Shown piece after piece: positions 1-8,162 of a stretch of 64,000 nt of DNA. The notes under the pieces are model-generated. The model searched no databases. It was not told the origin of the DNA and saw only the letters and a program-made list of their open reading frames with translations. How positions within the stretch are numbered: position 1 is the stretch's first letter; the number at the start of each line of letters is the position of its first letter. The position numbers and the translations under genes were made by a program. Origin of the DNA: CAYQJL01 sp964612295 (lineage in GTDB: Bacteria; Eisenbacteria; RBG-16-71-46; CAIMUX01; WJJG01); the NCBI GenBank assembly GCA_964612295.1, contig CAZTDY010000016.1, positions 1 to 64,000 of the forward strand. The letters run 5' to 3'.

Positions 1-146
1 TTCTACCATCGGGAGGCTTTTCTGTCTTCAACATTCGCGAATAATCCGGGCTAGGTGGCGGCGCAAAGATGCCTCGAATACACGCTACAAGTCTAACAGA
101 TCGCAACGATCGCGAGGTATAGAGGATGTGTTCGCCTTCGCCTAGC
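1..146. other. Left-edge noncoding stretch
   Basis: All frames are interrupted by stops and no recognisable protein fragment or RNA gene is seen. It lies downstream of the secreted-protein gene on the minus strand. Confidence 0.5.
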
Positions 147-821
147 CTACTGGTACAGAGCTTTGATCTCACCCCAGGTTGAGCGGCCGGCCGGCGTCGT
201 CTCGTTCGTCGTCAGTCTCTGATGATAGATCGCCTGGTCGTTGCTCGTGCTGGTAAAGCTGCTCGGCAATGGATCGGTCCCGACCGCATAGCCGTGCACA
301 TAGGCGCCGAACGACACCGGCTGCTCATCGCCGACACCGAAGTAGTAGGTCATCGTCCCGTTCCATGACACCGCAATGATGTAATGGGTGCCGGCCGACA
401 GGGCGATGTTGATGGGCGTGCTTGGATACCAGGCAGCCCCCCCTCCGGTGACCGTCTCCGAGTCGCGCCACACCTCGGTGTACACGCCGAACTCGGTCGG
501 GCAGGAGAACAGGTAGTAGGTGAGGGTCTGCGTGCTCGAGAAGTTCAGCCAGAACTCAGCGAGATTCAAGACCACACCGACATCCACACGATAGGAGTTG
601 CCTTTCGCGACCCCCGAGTTGGTGGCAGCGTTCGAGGCGTCACCGACGATGTCCAGCGTGCGGCCCGGTAGGTACTCGGTGTTCCCCTCCACAACCTCCA
701 ATTCGATGTCATGAGGTACAGCGTTGATGGGAACCGAGTCCGCGGAGACAGCTGGCGGACACACGAAGAGAATGACGAGAGGTACGAGACAGCAAAAGGT
801 GCGAGAACGTAGCACGTGCAT
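147..821 (-). CDS. Secreted protein of unknown function
   Basis: I do not recognise this as a named family. The start at 821 is chosen because GGAGGGACC stands directly upstream of this ATG, and the protein then opens with a classic signal peptide: basic residues, a hydrophobic core at about residues 8-22, and a cleavage site near the AVSA motif at about residue 26. The open frame continues 30 codons upstream, but without a signal-like start. The mature part of about 198 residues is rich in Thr, Ser, Tyr and Gly, with alternating hydrophobic strands that suggest a beta-sandwich exported to the periplasm or surface. It is separated from the downstream gene in transcription order by the window edge, so its operon context is unknown. 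Confidence 0.6.
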   Translation of the reverse strand: MHVLRSRTFCCLVPLVILFVCPPAVSADSVPINAVPHDIELEVVEGNTEYLPGRTLDIVGDASNAATNSGVAKGNSYRVDVGVVLNLAEFWLNFSSTQTLTYYLFSCPTEFGVYTEVWRDSETVTGGGAAWYPSTPINIALSAGTHYIIAVSWNGTMTYYFGVGDEQPVSFGAYVHGYAVGTDPLPSSFTSTSNDQAIYHQRLTTNETTPAGRSTWGEIKALYQ

Positions 822-955
822 AGGTCCCTCCTTGCAAGGTCCCTGACCGTTCAACCAACCCGAGCGAGCGACGCAGTCGTTGTGTTGACGGGATATGCCC
901 GAATCGTGCACAGAATAGCATGATGCCCGGCTTGGGACAACCGGCTGCCGGATGC

Positions 956-1669
956 TCAGCCTTTCTTCATGGCCTGCTTTCGTTTAGCTGCAGAATAGCG
1001 CTCAATGGCATAGCGCAGCGCCGTCCGGGGCATCTCGTCCTTGTGCTTGATGACGTAGGCGAAGACCTCTTTGGGAAACGCGAGACTGGCGTCTTTGAGC
1101 ATCCACCCATAGCCCTTCTGGACCATGTCGTCATCATCGAGCAAGAGAACATCAGCCGTCTCGAAAGCCTCCTTGAGCAACAGGTCGTCTCGTAAGGCAG
1201 GGATGAGACTCACGGCGGCGGAGCGGCGCACCCAACGGTTCTTCGAGCGAGCCCACTTCGCACGTCGCGCGGCCAGCTCAGGGTGCTTACGGATGAGGAG
1301 CCCAAGCGCACCACAGCAGAGGCTGTCGCACTGGCCCCAGTTGCTCACGTGCCTCTTGACCCACCGCTCCAGGCGGGCGAAGTCGGCGGGGGCAAGTTGT
1401 TTCTCGAGGCGCCGGGCCCAATCGAAAGCGAAGCCCCGGGCGTGCATGAGATCGGTCTCCAGTACTTCGTCGCAGATCTTGAGGATCTCACGTTTGGAGA
1501 GGCTGGAGATCGTGGAGAAGCAGTTGGAGGAGATCTTCTTGAAGACCGGGCTACGCAGCCCATAGGGGTTCTTGAGCTTCTCCTTGAAGAACTGCTGGAG
1601 GTTGATCTTGTTTTCGGGTTTGTCGTGAGCTTTGAGTTCTTTCCGCAGAAGCGGGATCACCTCGTGCAT
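956..1669 (-). CDS. DNA alkylation repair protein, AlkD-like
   Basis: A protein of 237 residues, the usual length for the AlkD/AlkC HEAT-like glycosylase superfamily, which excises N3- and N7-alkylpurines. Family hallmarks are visible: the WGQCD segment at residues 111-115, where the Asp matches the catalytic Asp of AlkD, VQKGYGWMLKDAS at 183-195, and MPRTALRYAIE at 213-223. Helical repeats fill the rest. Its ATG lies 3 bp beyond the stop of the ankyrin gene, and its GAGGTGA ribosome site lies inside the end of that gene, so the two are probably co-transcribed and translationally coupled. Substrate range cannot be read from the sequence. Confidence 0.88.
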   Translation of the reverse strand: MHEVIPLLRKELKAHDKPENKINLQQFFKEKLKNPYGLRSPVFKKISSNCFSTISSLSKREILKICDEVLETDLMHARGFAFDWARRLEKQLAPADFARLERWVKRHVSNWGQCDSLCCGALGLLIRKHPELAARRAKWARSKNRWVRRSAAVSLIPALRDDLLLKEAFETADVLLLDDDDMVQKGYGWMLKDASLAFPKEVFAYVIKHKDEMPRTALRYAIERYSAAKRKQAMKKG

Positions 1670-1672
1670 GAA

Positions 1673-2773
1673 TCACCTCAACGAGTTGAAGTAGGCCACG
1701 ATCTGCTCGTGGCCGAACGATCGTGCAACCCCCGGAGCAGTCCGATTCCCGTTGTCCTGCAACGTGAGGTCCGCACCTAGGTCGACGAGTAGGCGGGTCG
1801 TTTCGAGCTGCCCTTCCCAGACGGCGGCGATGAGCGGTGTCTGCCCGGTGAGCCCGGCAGCGTTGACGTCGGCGCCCTGTTCAATGAGCAGACGCACCAG
1901 TTCGACGTGCCCCCCGCGGGCGGCGGTGTGAACGGGTCCGAAGCCATAGCTGTCCGCGAGAGCGGGATCGGCCCCGGCCTCGAGCAGCGCTCGGCAGATT
2001 CCCAGGTCGCCGATGACGCAGGCCTTGTTGAGCACGGTGTTGCCCAGCTCATCCCGCGCATTCGGGTCACACTCTTGGGAGAGCAATTCGGTGACGATCC
2101 GGGCGTGGTTCATCTGGGCGGCAACGTGCAGGGGGGTCTCGAGGCCCCCGTTGCGGGCCTCGCGGTTGGCTCCGTGTTGGAGGAGAAGCGGGATCAATTC
2201 CGGCTCATCCTGGTCCGCGGCGAGATGAATCGGCAGGTTCCCGTACTCGTCAGCCGCATCCTGCATGGCTCCGTGGTCCAGAAGAAGGCCGACCATCTCG
2301 GCGTCCCCCTTCCAGATCGCCCAACGAAGGGGCCGCCGTCCGGATTCGTCGGCCAAGTTTGGGTCGGCGCCCTTTTCGAGCAGGAGCTGAACCATGTCCC
2401 GCCTCTCCAGCGAGGCGGCATGGTGGAGAGGCGTGTCCTTCTCGTCGTTGAGAGCATCGATTTTGGCGCCGGCATCGAGCAGAAGTTGGGCGATCTCGAT
2501 CTTGCCACCGCGCGCGGCCAGATGAAGCGGCCGGTTGCCGTCGTCGCAGGAGATGTTGGGGGAGGTGCCGAGTTCGAGAAACTCGGCCACGGCTTGCAGT
2601 TCATCGTCATGAATGGCGATCACCATCTCGTCGGCCTTGTGATCCTTCGCCTTCTCACTCCAGAGCGCTCGGCGGTAGAGGCGAGAGAAGAATGAGGGAT
2701 TGCGCGCGACCCCATAGACAATGAGGCCAATCAGGACGATGAGGAGAACGGTGTTGACCATGGAACGTCGCAT
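1673..2773 (-). CDS. Membrane-anchored ankyrin-repeat protein
   Basis: A protein of 366 residues with one N-terminal transmembrane segment (about residues 5-24) followed by roughly nine to ten ankyrin repeats of 33 residues, recognisable from recurrent PLHLAA and LLLDAGA type motifs through to the C terminus. The soluble repeats probably act as a protein-binding scaffold on one side of the cytoplasmic membrane; the partner is unknown. The start at 2773 is preferred over a second ATG at 2761 because GGAAG precedes it. The open frame runs on far upstream, but that part is antisense to murJ and low-complexity. It is transcribed with the AlkD-like gene and divergently from murJ. Confidence 0.85.
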   Translation of the reverse strand: MRRSMVNTVLLIVLIGLIVYGVARNPSFFSRLYRRALWSEKAKDHKADEMVIAIHDDELQAVAEFLELGTSPNISCDDGNRPLHLAARGGKIEIAQLLLDAGAKIDALNDEKDTPLHHAASLERRDMVQLLLEKGADPNLADESGRRPLRWAIWKGDAEMVGLLLDHGAMQDAADEYGNLPIHLAADQDEPELIPLLLQHGANREARNGGLETPLHVAAQMNHARIVTELLSQECDPNARDELGNTVLNKACVIGDLGICRALLEAGADPALADSYGFGPVHTAARGGHVELVRLLIEQGADVNAAGLTGQTPLIAAVWEGQLETTRLLVDLGADLTLQDNGNRTAPGVARSFGHEQIVAYFNSLR

Positions 2774-2868
2774 TCTGGCTTCCGCCCGAGGGTGGAGTCG
2801 GCCGCGAAACTCTTGCCCCACTCTAGGCCTTGGGAGACTGAGGGTCAATCCGCGCGCCCGCTCCGGCC

Positions 2869-2896
2869 TTGCTCCGTGACTGGCCCCTGCTAGAAT
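2869..2896 (+). promoter_or_regulatory. Predicted sigma70 promoter for murJ, apparently leaderless
   Basis: A -35-like TTGCTC at 2869-2874 is followed after 16 bp by TAGAAT at 2891-2896, preceded by TGC, as in an extended -10 element. A start site about 7 bp beyond the -10 falls on or next to the A of the murJ ATG at 2903, and no Shine-Dalgarno sequence lies before that ATG. Confidence 0.45.
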
Positions 2897-2902
2897 CGCC
2901 CA

Positions 2903-4540
2903 ATGACATCCGCCGCTCAAACCAAGACGCCGAAGGGGGCCCCCGGTGGGCCTCGCCATTGGGTGCTCTCGGCCGGCAAGCTGAGCCTGGGGACGATTCT
3001 CAGTCGTCTCTTGGGCGTGTTGCGGGATGTCTTGCGAGCTTATTACTTCGGGACCGGAATCGCAGCCGATGCCTTCACGATTGCCTTCCGCCTGCCGAAT
3101 ATGCTGCGAGCCCTCTTCGCCGAAGGGGCCCTGAGTGCGGCATTCGTGCCGGTCTTGACCGAGGCGATGGAGAAGGGGGAGGAGGGCGAGTGGCGGGCGT
3201 TCGTCGTCAACATCGCAGGCCTGCTTGCCCTGACGCTCATGCTGGTCAGCCTGGCCGGGATCCTGATCGCGCCATTCCTCATTCCTCTGATCGTCCCCGG
3301 CTATGCGGAGGTGCCGGGCAAGATCGACCTCACGGTGGAGCTCACGAGATGGCTTTTCCCTTACATCTTCTTCATCGGACTCGCGACCCTGGCAATGGGC
3401 ACGCTGCACACCCTCCGGCACTTCACTGCGCCGGCGCTCTCCGCCGCCGTCCTCAACCTCTGCATGATCGGCGCAATGCTGCTGGTCTGCCCGCGGATGG
3501 GGGAGCTGCCGGAGGACCGCATCCACGGCCTGGCCTGGGGCGTGCTCGTGGGCGGTGCTCTTCAACTTCTGATTCAAATCCCGCCGCTCATCAAGCACCG
3601 CTTGTGGAAAGCGCTGCGCATCAGCTTGCGGGATCCGCGCCTTCATCGCATGACCAAACTCATGCTCCCCGGCGTGGTGGGCATGGGCGTCACGGAAATC
3701 AATGCCTTCGTGGATACGTTCCTCGCCTCGTTGCTGATCGCCGGTAGCGTCTCCGCTCTCGAGTATGGGCACCGCGTCATGCAGCTTCCGCTGGGGGTGT
3801 TCGCCGTCGCCCTCGGCGCCGCGATTCTGCCGACCCTATCCAGACACGCGGCGCGAGGCGAGGATGCCGAACTCGGCAAGAACTTCAGCCTGGCGGTTCG
3901 CCTGACCCTGTTCATCCTCTTGCCGGTCACCGGGTATTTCCTGGTGGCCCATCGACCGCTCTTGGGTCTGCTCTTCGAGAGGGGCGCCTTTGCAGGCGGT
4001 GAGTCGCTCAGACTCGTCTCGAGTGCGTTCATCTTCTACAGTCTGGGACTCTGTTCCTATGGGTTGGTGAAAGTGATCGTGCCGGTCTTCTACGCTCGGC
4101 AGAACACCCGCACGCCGGTGCGGACGGCCGCCACGGCGATGGTGGCGAACGTCGTCCTCAACATTGTTCTGATGCAGTTTCTGGCCCTCGGGGGGCTCGC
4201 CCTCGCGACTGCCATCTCGAGCACTCTCAATGTGACCCTCCTGCTGCGGGCCCTGAAACGCCAGTATGGGGTCGGCCCCGGGAGGGAGGTGGCCCGATCC
4301 GCCGGATGCTCGTTCGCCGGAGCGCTGGTTTCTACCGTGGTGGCGTTGGTGATGCTCTGGTGGGCAGCGGACTGGTTCGATCCTCAGTCCGCTGGACCGA
4401 AAGCCCTGCACGCGGTCATTCAGCTCGTTGCCAGCGGACTGGTAGCCGCCTGCGCCTACTTCGTGACGCTTCGCCTGCTGGGCAGCGAAGAACTCCGGTT
4501 CTTCGCCGACCTGATCCGCGGGCGGGCTCGCTCGTCATAG
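2903..4540 (+). CDS. murJ: Lipid II flippase MurJ (MviN family)
   Basis: A 545-residue polytopic membrane protein, the normal MurJ length, with about 14 hydrophobic segments. It carries MOP-superfamily signatures: the N-terminal LSLGTILSRLLGVLRDV stretch, FRLPNMLRALFAEGALSAAF at about residues 55-75, and LYARQNTRTPV-like sequence near residue 400. MurJ moves lipid-linked peptidoglycan precursor across the cytoplasmic membrane. No ribosome-binding sequence precedes the ATG, while a good -10 box ends 6 bp upstream, suggesting a leaderless message. uvrC begins 16 bp after the stop. A hydrophilic tail of about 18 residues (with PKGAPGGPRH) precedes the first membrane segment. Confidence 0.95.
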   Translation: MTSAAQTKTPKGAPGGPRHWVLSAGKLSLGTILSRLLGVLRDVLRAYYFGTGIAADAFTIAFRLPNMLRALFAEGALSAAFVPVLTEAMEKGEEGEWRAFVVNIAGLLALTLMLVSLAGILIAPFLIPLIVPGYAEVPGKIDLTVELTRWLFPYIFFIGLATLAMGTLHTLRHFTAPALSAAVLNLCMIGAMLLVCPRMGELPEDRIHGLAWGVLVGGALQLLIQIPPLIKHRLWKALRISLRDPRLHRMTKLMLPGVVGMGVTEINAFVDTFLASLLIAGSVSALEYGHRVMQLPLGVFAVALGAAILPTLSRHAARGEDAELGKNFSLAVRLTLFILLPVTGYFLVAHRPLLGLLFERGAFAGGESLRLVSSAFIFYSLGLCSYGLVKVIVPVFYARQNTRTPVRTAATAMVANVVLNIVLMQFLALGGLALATAISSTLNVTLLLRALKRQYGVGPGREVARSAGCSFAGALVSTVVALVMLWWAADWFDPQSAGPKALHAVIQLVASGLVAACAYFVTLRLLGSEELRFFADLIRGRARSS

Positions 4541-4556
4541 ACAGGACACACTTGGC

Positions 4557-6401
4557 ATGGCACGCACGCCGCCCAAATGGCAACAGCGCCTGGAGAGCAA
4601 ACTCAAGCTGCTCCCGGCCCGGCCGGGGGTCTATCTGCTCAAGGATGGATCGGGCGGTATCCTCTATGTCGGCAAGGCTAAACGACTGCCTTCGAGAGTG
4701 CGCTCCTACTTCCGGGGCGAGCCCCACGATCCCAGGCTCATGCAGCTGCGCGACAGCATACGCGACCTCGATTACGTGGTGACCGCCAGTGAGGCCGAGG
4801 CGCTGATTCTCGAGGCCAACCTCGTTCGTTCGCATCGGCCGCGGTTCAATATCGAACTCAAGGACGACAAGAGCTTCCCCTTCATCAAGGTCACGATTCA
4901 TCAGCCGTTCCCCCGCATGGCGGTGACGCGAAAGGTGGTGGCCGACGGGTCGCGGTACTTCGGCCCCTTCGTGCGGGTCAAGGAAATGCGGCAGGTGCTG
5001 CGTTCGCTCAGGAGGCTCTTCCCGCTGCGCAGTTGCACCGATCGGAGGTTGAAGCAGGGAGGCCGGCCCTGCCTGGAGCACGCGATCAATCTGTGCCCCG
5101 CGCCCTGCGTCGGGAACATCTCCGAGGAGGACTACCGGAAGACCGTCGAGCGATTGATCGATTTCCTCGAGGGGAACGACCGACAAGTCGTGGCCGAATG
5201 GAGGGGGCAGATGGATGCCCTGTCAGAGAAGCTGCGCTTCGAGGAGTGCGCCCGCCTGCGAGACGATATCGAGCGGGTCAAGGTTCTCCATCAGCATCAG
5301 CGCATGACCGATCACGAGCGTCCCGATCTGGATGCGGTGGGGCTTGTCACCCGCGCCGGCAGAGCCGTGGCGGCGGTCTTCTCCCACCGCGAGGGCCGCG
5401 TGGTAGGTGCCTGGCGGCTGGTGGCTCACTCCGCCGATCAGGCGCCCGAGGATGAGATCATGAGGACCTTCTTCGCAGAGCACTATCAGGGGCGAGGTCA
5501 GATTCCCCCGGTGGTGATCTGCAATCGCCTGCCGGATGACAAGGCGCTCATCACCGGATGGCTGACCGATAAAGCCGGACGGCGGGTGCGCCTCGAACAG
5601 CCAAAGCGAGGTCCCCGGGCTGAGCTGTTGCGCGCTGCGGTCGAGAATGCCTCTCTGGCGCTCGAGGAGATCGAGCTGATCGAACAGGGGCGCGAGCAGC
5701 GGCTGGCGGCAACGACTTATGAACTTCAGGAGGCGCTCGGCTTGCCGCATCCGCCGGTACGGATCGAGGGCTACGACATCAGTAACATTCAGGGCACTCT
5801 GGCGGTGGGATCCCAGGTGGTCTTTCGCAACGGCCAGCCCTACAAGTCGGGCTACCGCCACTACCGCATCCGGCCGGGCACCGGGCCCGATGACTTCGCC
5901 ATGCTGGCTGAGGTCCTGTCTCGCCGGGCCGCGCACGCGCAGCGCGATCCGGCGTCGGTGCCGGATCTGCTGCTGATCGATGGGGGCCGGGGCCAGGTCA
6001 ATCGTGTGGCGAAAACACTGGCGGACACCGATCTGTCCGAGATTCCGGTGGTGGGGCTTGCCAAACGTGAAGAGGAGCTCTTCCTGCCCGAGAAGAGTGA
6101 GCCGATCCGCCTGCCGAAACGGGCGCCGGCGCTGCAGCTCCTGCAGCGGGTCCGCGATGAGGCCCACCGATTTGCGGTCACCTACCACCGGAAGCTGCGG
6201 AGCCAGAGAATGCGGGAAGACCCGCTCGCGGGTGTGCCCGGGCTGGGGCCCAGAAAGCACGCGGCGCTTCTGGCGCACTTCGGCAGCCTGGCTCGGGTGC
6301 TCAAGGCTCGTCCCGGGGAGCTTCGCAAAGCGCCGGGGATCGGCCCCAAACTGGCAAGTATGATTGTCGAACACCTGGCGAAAGAGGCCGGCGATGAGTG
6401 A
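4557..6401 (+). CDS. uvrC: Excinuclease ABC subunit C
   Basis: A full-length UvrC of 614 residues, the dual-incision nuclease of bacterial nucleotide excision repair. The GIY-YIG nuclease domain lies at about residues 20-100 (GVYLLKD, then LYVGKA). Cys160, Cys172, Cys180 and Cys184 have the 12-8-4 spacing of the known UvrC iron-sulfur cluster ligands. A UVR motif for UvrB contact follows at about 200-235, an RNase H-like nuclease domain at about 380-540 (GYDISNIQG, then LLIDGGRGQ), and paired helix-hairpin-helix motifs at the C terminus (VPGLGPRKHAALL, APGIGPKLA). The stop overlaps the next gene's start in ATGAGTGA, showing tight coupling to the Xer-type recombinase. Confidence 0.96.
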   Translation: MARTPPKWQQRLESKLKLLPARPGVYLLKDGSGGILYVGKAKRLPSRVRSYFRGEPHDPRLMQLRDSIRDLDYVVTASEAEALILEANLVRSHRPRFNIELKDDKSFPFIKVTIHQPFPRMAVTRKVVADGSRYFGPFVRVKEMRQVLRSLRRLFPLRSCTDRRLKQGGRPCLEHAINLCPAPCVGNISEEDYRKTVERLIDFLEGNDRQVVAEWRGQMDALSEKLRFEECARLRDDIERVKVLHQHQRMTDHERPDLDAVGLVTRAGRAVAAVFSHREGRVVGAWRLVAHSADQAPEDEIMRTFFAEHYQGRGQIPPVVICNRLPDDKALITGWLTDKAGRRVRLEQPKRGPRAELLRAAVENASLALEEIELIEQGREQRLAATTYELQEALGLPHPPVRIEGYDISNIQGTLAVGSQVVFRNGQPYKSGYRHYRIRPGTGPDDFAMLAEVLSRRAAHAQRDPASVPDLLLIDGGRGQVNRVAKTLADTDLSEIPVVGLAKREEELFLPEKSEPIRLPKRAPALQLLQRVRDEAHRFAVTYHRKLRSQRMREDPLAGVPGLGPRKHAALLAHFGSLARVLKARPGELRKAPGIGPKLASMIVEHLAKEAGDE

Positions 6402-7356
6402 ACCCCCAACCCTACAGGGCCTCCCAGGGGGGTACGAGGATCTGCCCGAGGGGATGAAGCGGTCGCTGGAGGAGTTCGTCTTCCATCTCTCGCTGGTGCG
6501 GGCGGTATCGAAGCGCACCGTCGAGGCCTACGCGCGGGACCTGACCGCCCTGCTCCGCCACTTGGCTGAGGGTGGGCGCCGGGGACCGGCCAAGGTCACC
6601 GCTGCCGACCTGCGCGGGTATCTGATGCGTCTGCATGAGCTCGGACGCAGCCCGGCCACGGTTGCCCGGGCGCGGTCGGCGATGCGCACCTTCTTCTCGT
6701 TCCTGCAGCGAGAGGGGGTGATCCACGCCGATCCCTCCCATGATCTCGAGGCGCCCCGGGGGTGGCAGCGTGTCCCGCGTGCGCTGAGCGAGGAGGAAGC
6801 GCTGAAGCTCGTCGAGGCGGTCAGGGGGGAGAAGCCGTTGGACCTCCGAGACCGGGCCCTGCTGGAGCTGGCCTACGGGACGGGGGGCCGGGTATCGGAG
6901 CTGATCGGCCTCTGCGTGGAGGACTGCCTCTGGGAGGAGCAGCTGATTCGGCTTCGCGGGAAGGGCAGCCGGGTGCGATTGGTGCCCATCGGAACCCCTG
7001 CCGCCGATGCCCTACAAGCCTACACTATGCACGGACGACCGACGCTCTTAGCGAAGCGAAAGGGAGCCGGCTCCGTGCCCGCTGAGGTTCTACTGAACGC
7101 GCGGGGGGGCCGGCTCAGCCGCATGGGCTTCTGGAAGATTTTGCGCAAACGCGCCGCCGAGGCCGGTCTGGACGAGGGAATCCATCCGCATCTGCTGAGG
7201 CACACCTACGCGACCCATCTCCTGAGAGGGGGGGCCTCGCTAAGGATCGTGCAGGAGCTCCTCGGCCATGCGCGCCTGGCGACGACCCAGATCTACACGA
7301 GCGTCGATGAAGGGTATTTGCGGTCGGTGCACCAACAGTTTCATCCACGGGGCTAA
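6394..7356 (+). CDS. Tyrosine recombinase of the XerC/XerD type
   Basis: A 320-residue recombinase with an N-terminal SAM-like core-binding domain (about residues 22-110) and the C-terminal catalytic domain. The tyrosine-recombinase residues are all visible: Arg166 (GGRVSEL), Lys190 (RGKGSRVRLVPIG), His266 and Arg269 (HLLRHTYATH), His292 (LLGHARL) and the nucleophile Tyr301. Length and motifs fit the Xer family that resolves chromosome dimers at dif sites. I cannot tell XerC from XerD, and no second copy is in the window. The start at 6394 overlaps the uvrC stop by 8 bp; upstream in-frame starts lie inside uvrC. No phage or integron context suggests an integrase role. Confidence 0.9.
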   Translation: MSEPPTLQGLPGGYEDLPEGMKRSLEEFVFHLSLVRAVSKRTVEAYARDLTALLRHLAEGGRRGPAKVTAADLRGYLMRLHELGRSPATVARARSAMRTFFSFLQREGVIHADPSHDLEAPRGWQRVPRALSEEEALKLVEAVRGEKPLDLRDRALLELAYGTGGRVSELIGLCVEDCLWEEQLIRLRGKGSRVRLVPIGTPAADALQAYTMHGRPTLLAKRKGAGSVPAEVLLNARGGRLSRMGFWKILRKRAAEAGLDEGIHPHLLRHTYATHLLRGGASLRIVQELLGHARLATTQIYTSVDEGYLRSVHQQFHPRG

Positions 7357-7361
7357 TCATC

Positions 7362-7367
7362 TATACT
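7362..7367 (+). promoter_or_regulatory. Possible -10 element upstream of the barrel-protein gene
   Basis: TATACT lies just after the recombinase stop and 68 bp before the next ATG. A convincing -35 box is not seen at the expected distance, so this is only a candidate. Confidence 0.3.
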
Positions 7368-7434
7368 GCACGGACTTGAAAGAGGGACTCGGAGAGACGA
7401 CCCGTGTTGCCGTCTTCCAGGGTGGGAGGATTAC

Positions 7435-8073
7435 ATGATGCGCTTTGACCCGATGGCTTCGGCGGCCCGGATCGCCATGCTGCTTCTGGTGGCGATGACG
7501 CTGGTTTCGTCCGCTTCGGGGTACGAACACCGTCGGGGCACCCCCAGCGTGGGAGCACAGCTCCAGTACGGTGACCTGCGGGGCGATTCCGAGTGGGGTG
7601 ACGTCTTTGCGCGGGATATAGGGGGGGCCATCCACCTGCGGCAATACGTTGCCCGAAATCGGGCATGGGGCATCACCTTTGAGCTGCAGAAGTTTCAGCG
7701 CGGCGCGCAAGTGGCTAAGGGTGTTGGGCTTACCGATGCCGACGAGTTTCAGTACCAGACCCTGATGGGCGACTACTACCTCTACTTCCGCCGGCTGCAC
7801 AAGCAGTGCCCCTACCTCGTGGCGAGCGCCGGGTTCTACCACCCGCAACTCGTCTACAAGTACAAGGATGAGCAGGGGAATCGCTACGAGGAGGTGGAGT
7901 ATCCGAGTGATGGTTTCATCGGCCGCATCGGCGCTGGAATGGAGTACTTCATCAATCGAACCCTGGCCATCGATGGCTCGGTATCAGCGTACTACGTCGC
8001 CCACTCGGGTGGCTCTGGACAGACCGTGAGCGGACAGGCAGCCCTCGGCATTCATCTCTATGTAGGAAACTAG
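7435..8073 (+). CDS. Predicted outer-membrane beta-barrel protein
   Basis: A 212-residue exported protein of unrecognised specific family. It opens with a signal peptide (hydrophobic core LLLVAMTLVSSASG at about residues 19-32) and continues with alternating strands rich in Tyr, Gly and aromatic girdle residues (YYLYFRR, FYHPQLVYKY, YYVAHSGG). The last strand ends in IHLYVGN, a short terminal strand with alternating hydrophobics as in small barrels. GGGAGGA precedes a double ATG at 7435 and 7438; either could be used. It sits between the Xer-type gene and the helicase pair, with no functional link evident. Confidence 0.65.
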   Translation: MMRFDPMASAARIAMLLLVAMTLVSSASGYEHRRGTPSVGAQLQYGDLRGDSEWGDVFARDIGGAIHLRQYVARNRAWGITFELQKFQRGAQVAKGVGLTDADEFQYQTLMGDYYLYFRRLHKQCPYLVASAGFYHPQLVYKYKDEQGNRYEEVEYPSDGFIGRIGAGMEYFINRTLAIDGSVSAYYVAHSGGSGQTVSGQAALGIHLYVGN

Positions 8074-8162
8074 GCTCGGATCGTGGTAGGATCGTAGGTC
8101 ACGATTTGGGCCAGGACCCTCCTGGGGCATAGGGACGAACCAAGGGGCAAGGACAGAGCGCG

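Noticed and set aside
2774..3772. Upstream extension of the ankyrin frame
   Set aside because: It is antisense to the start of murJ, low in complexity, and would place the membrane segment in the middle of the protein.
6394..7356. The tyrosine recombinase considered as a phage or integron integrase
   Set aside because: It sits in a housekeeping run overlapping uvrC, has Xer length and motifs, and no attachment sites or phage genes are near.
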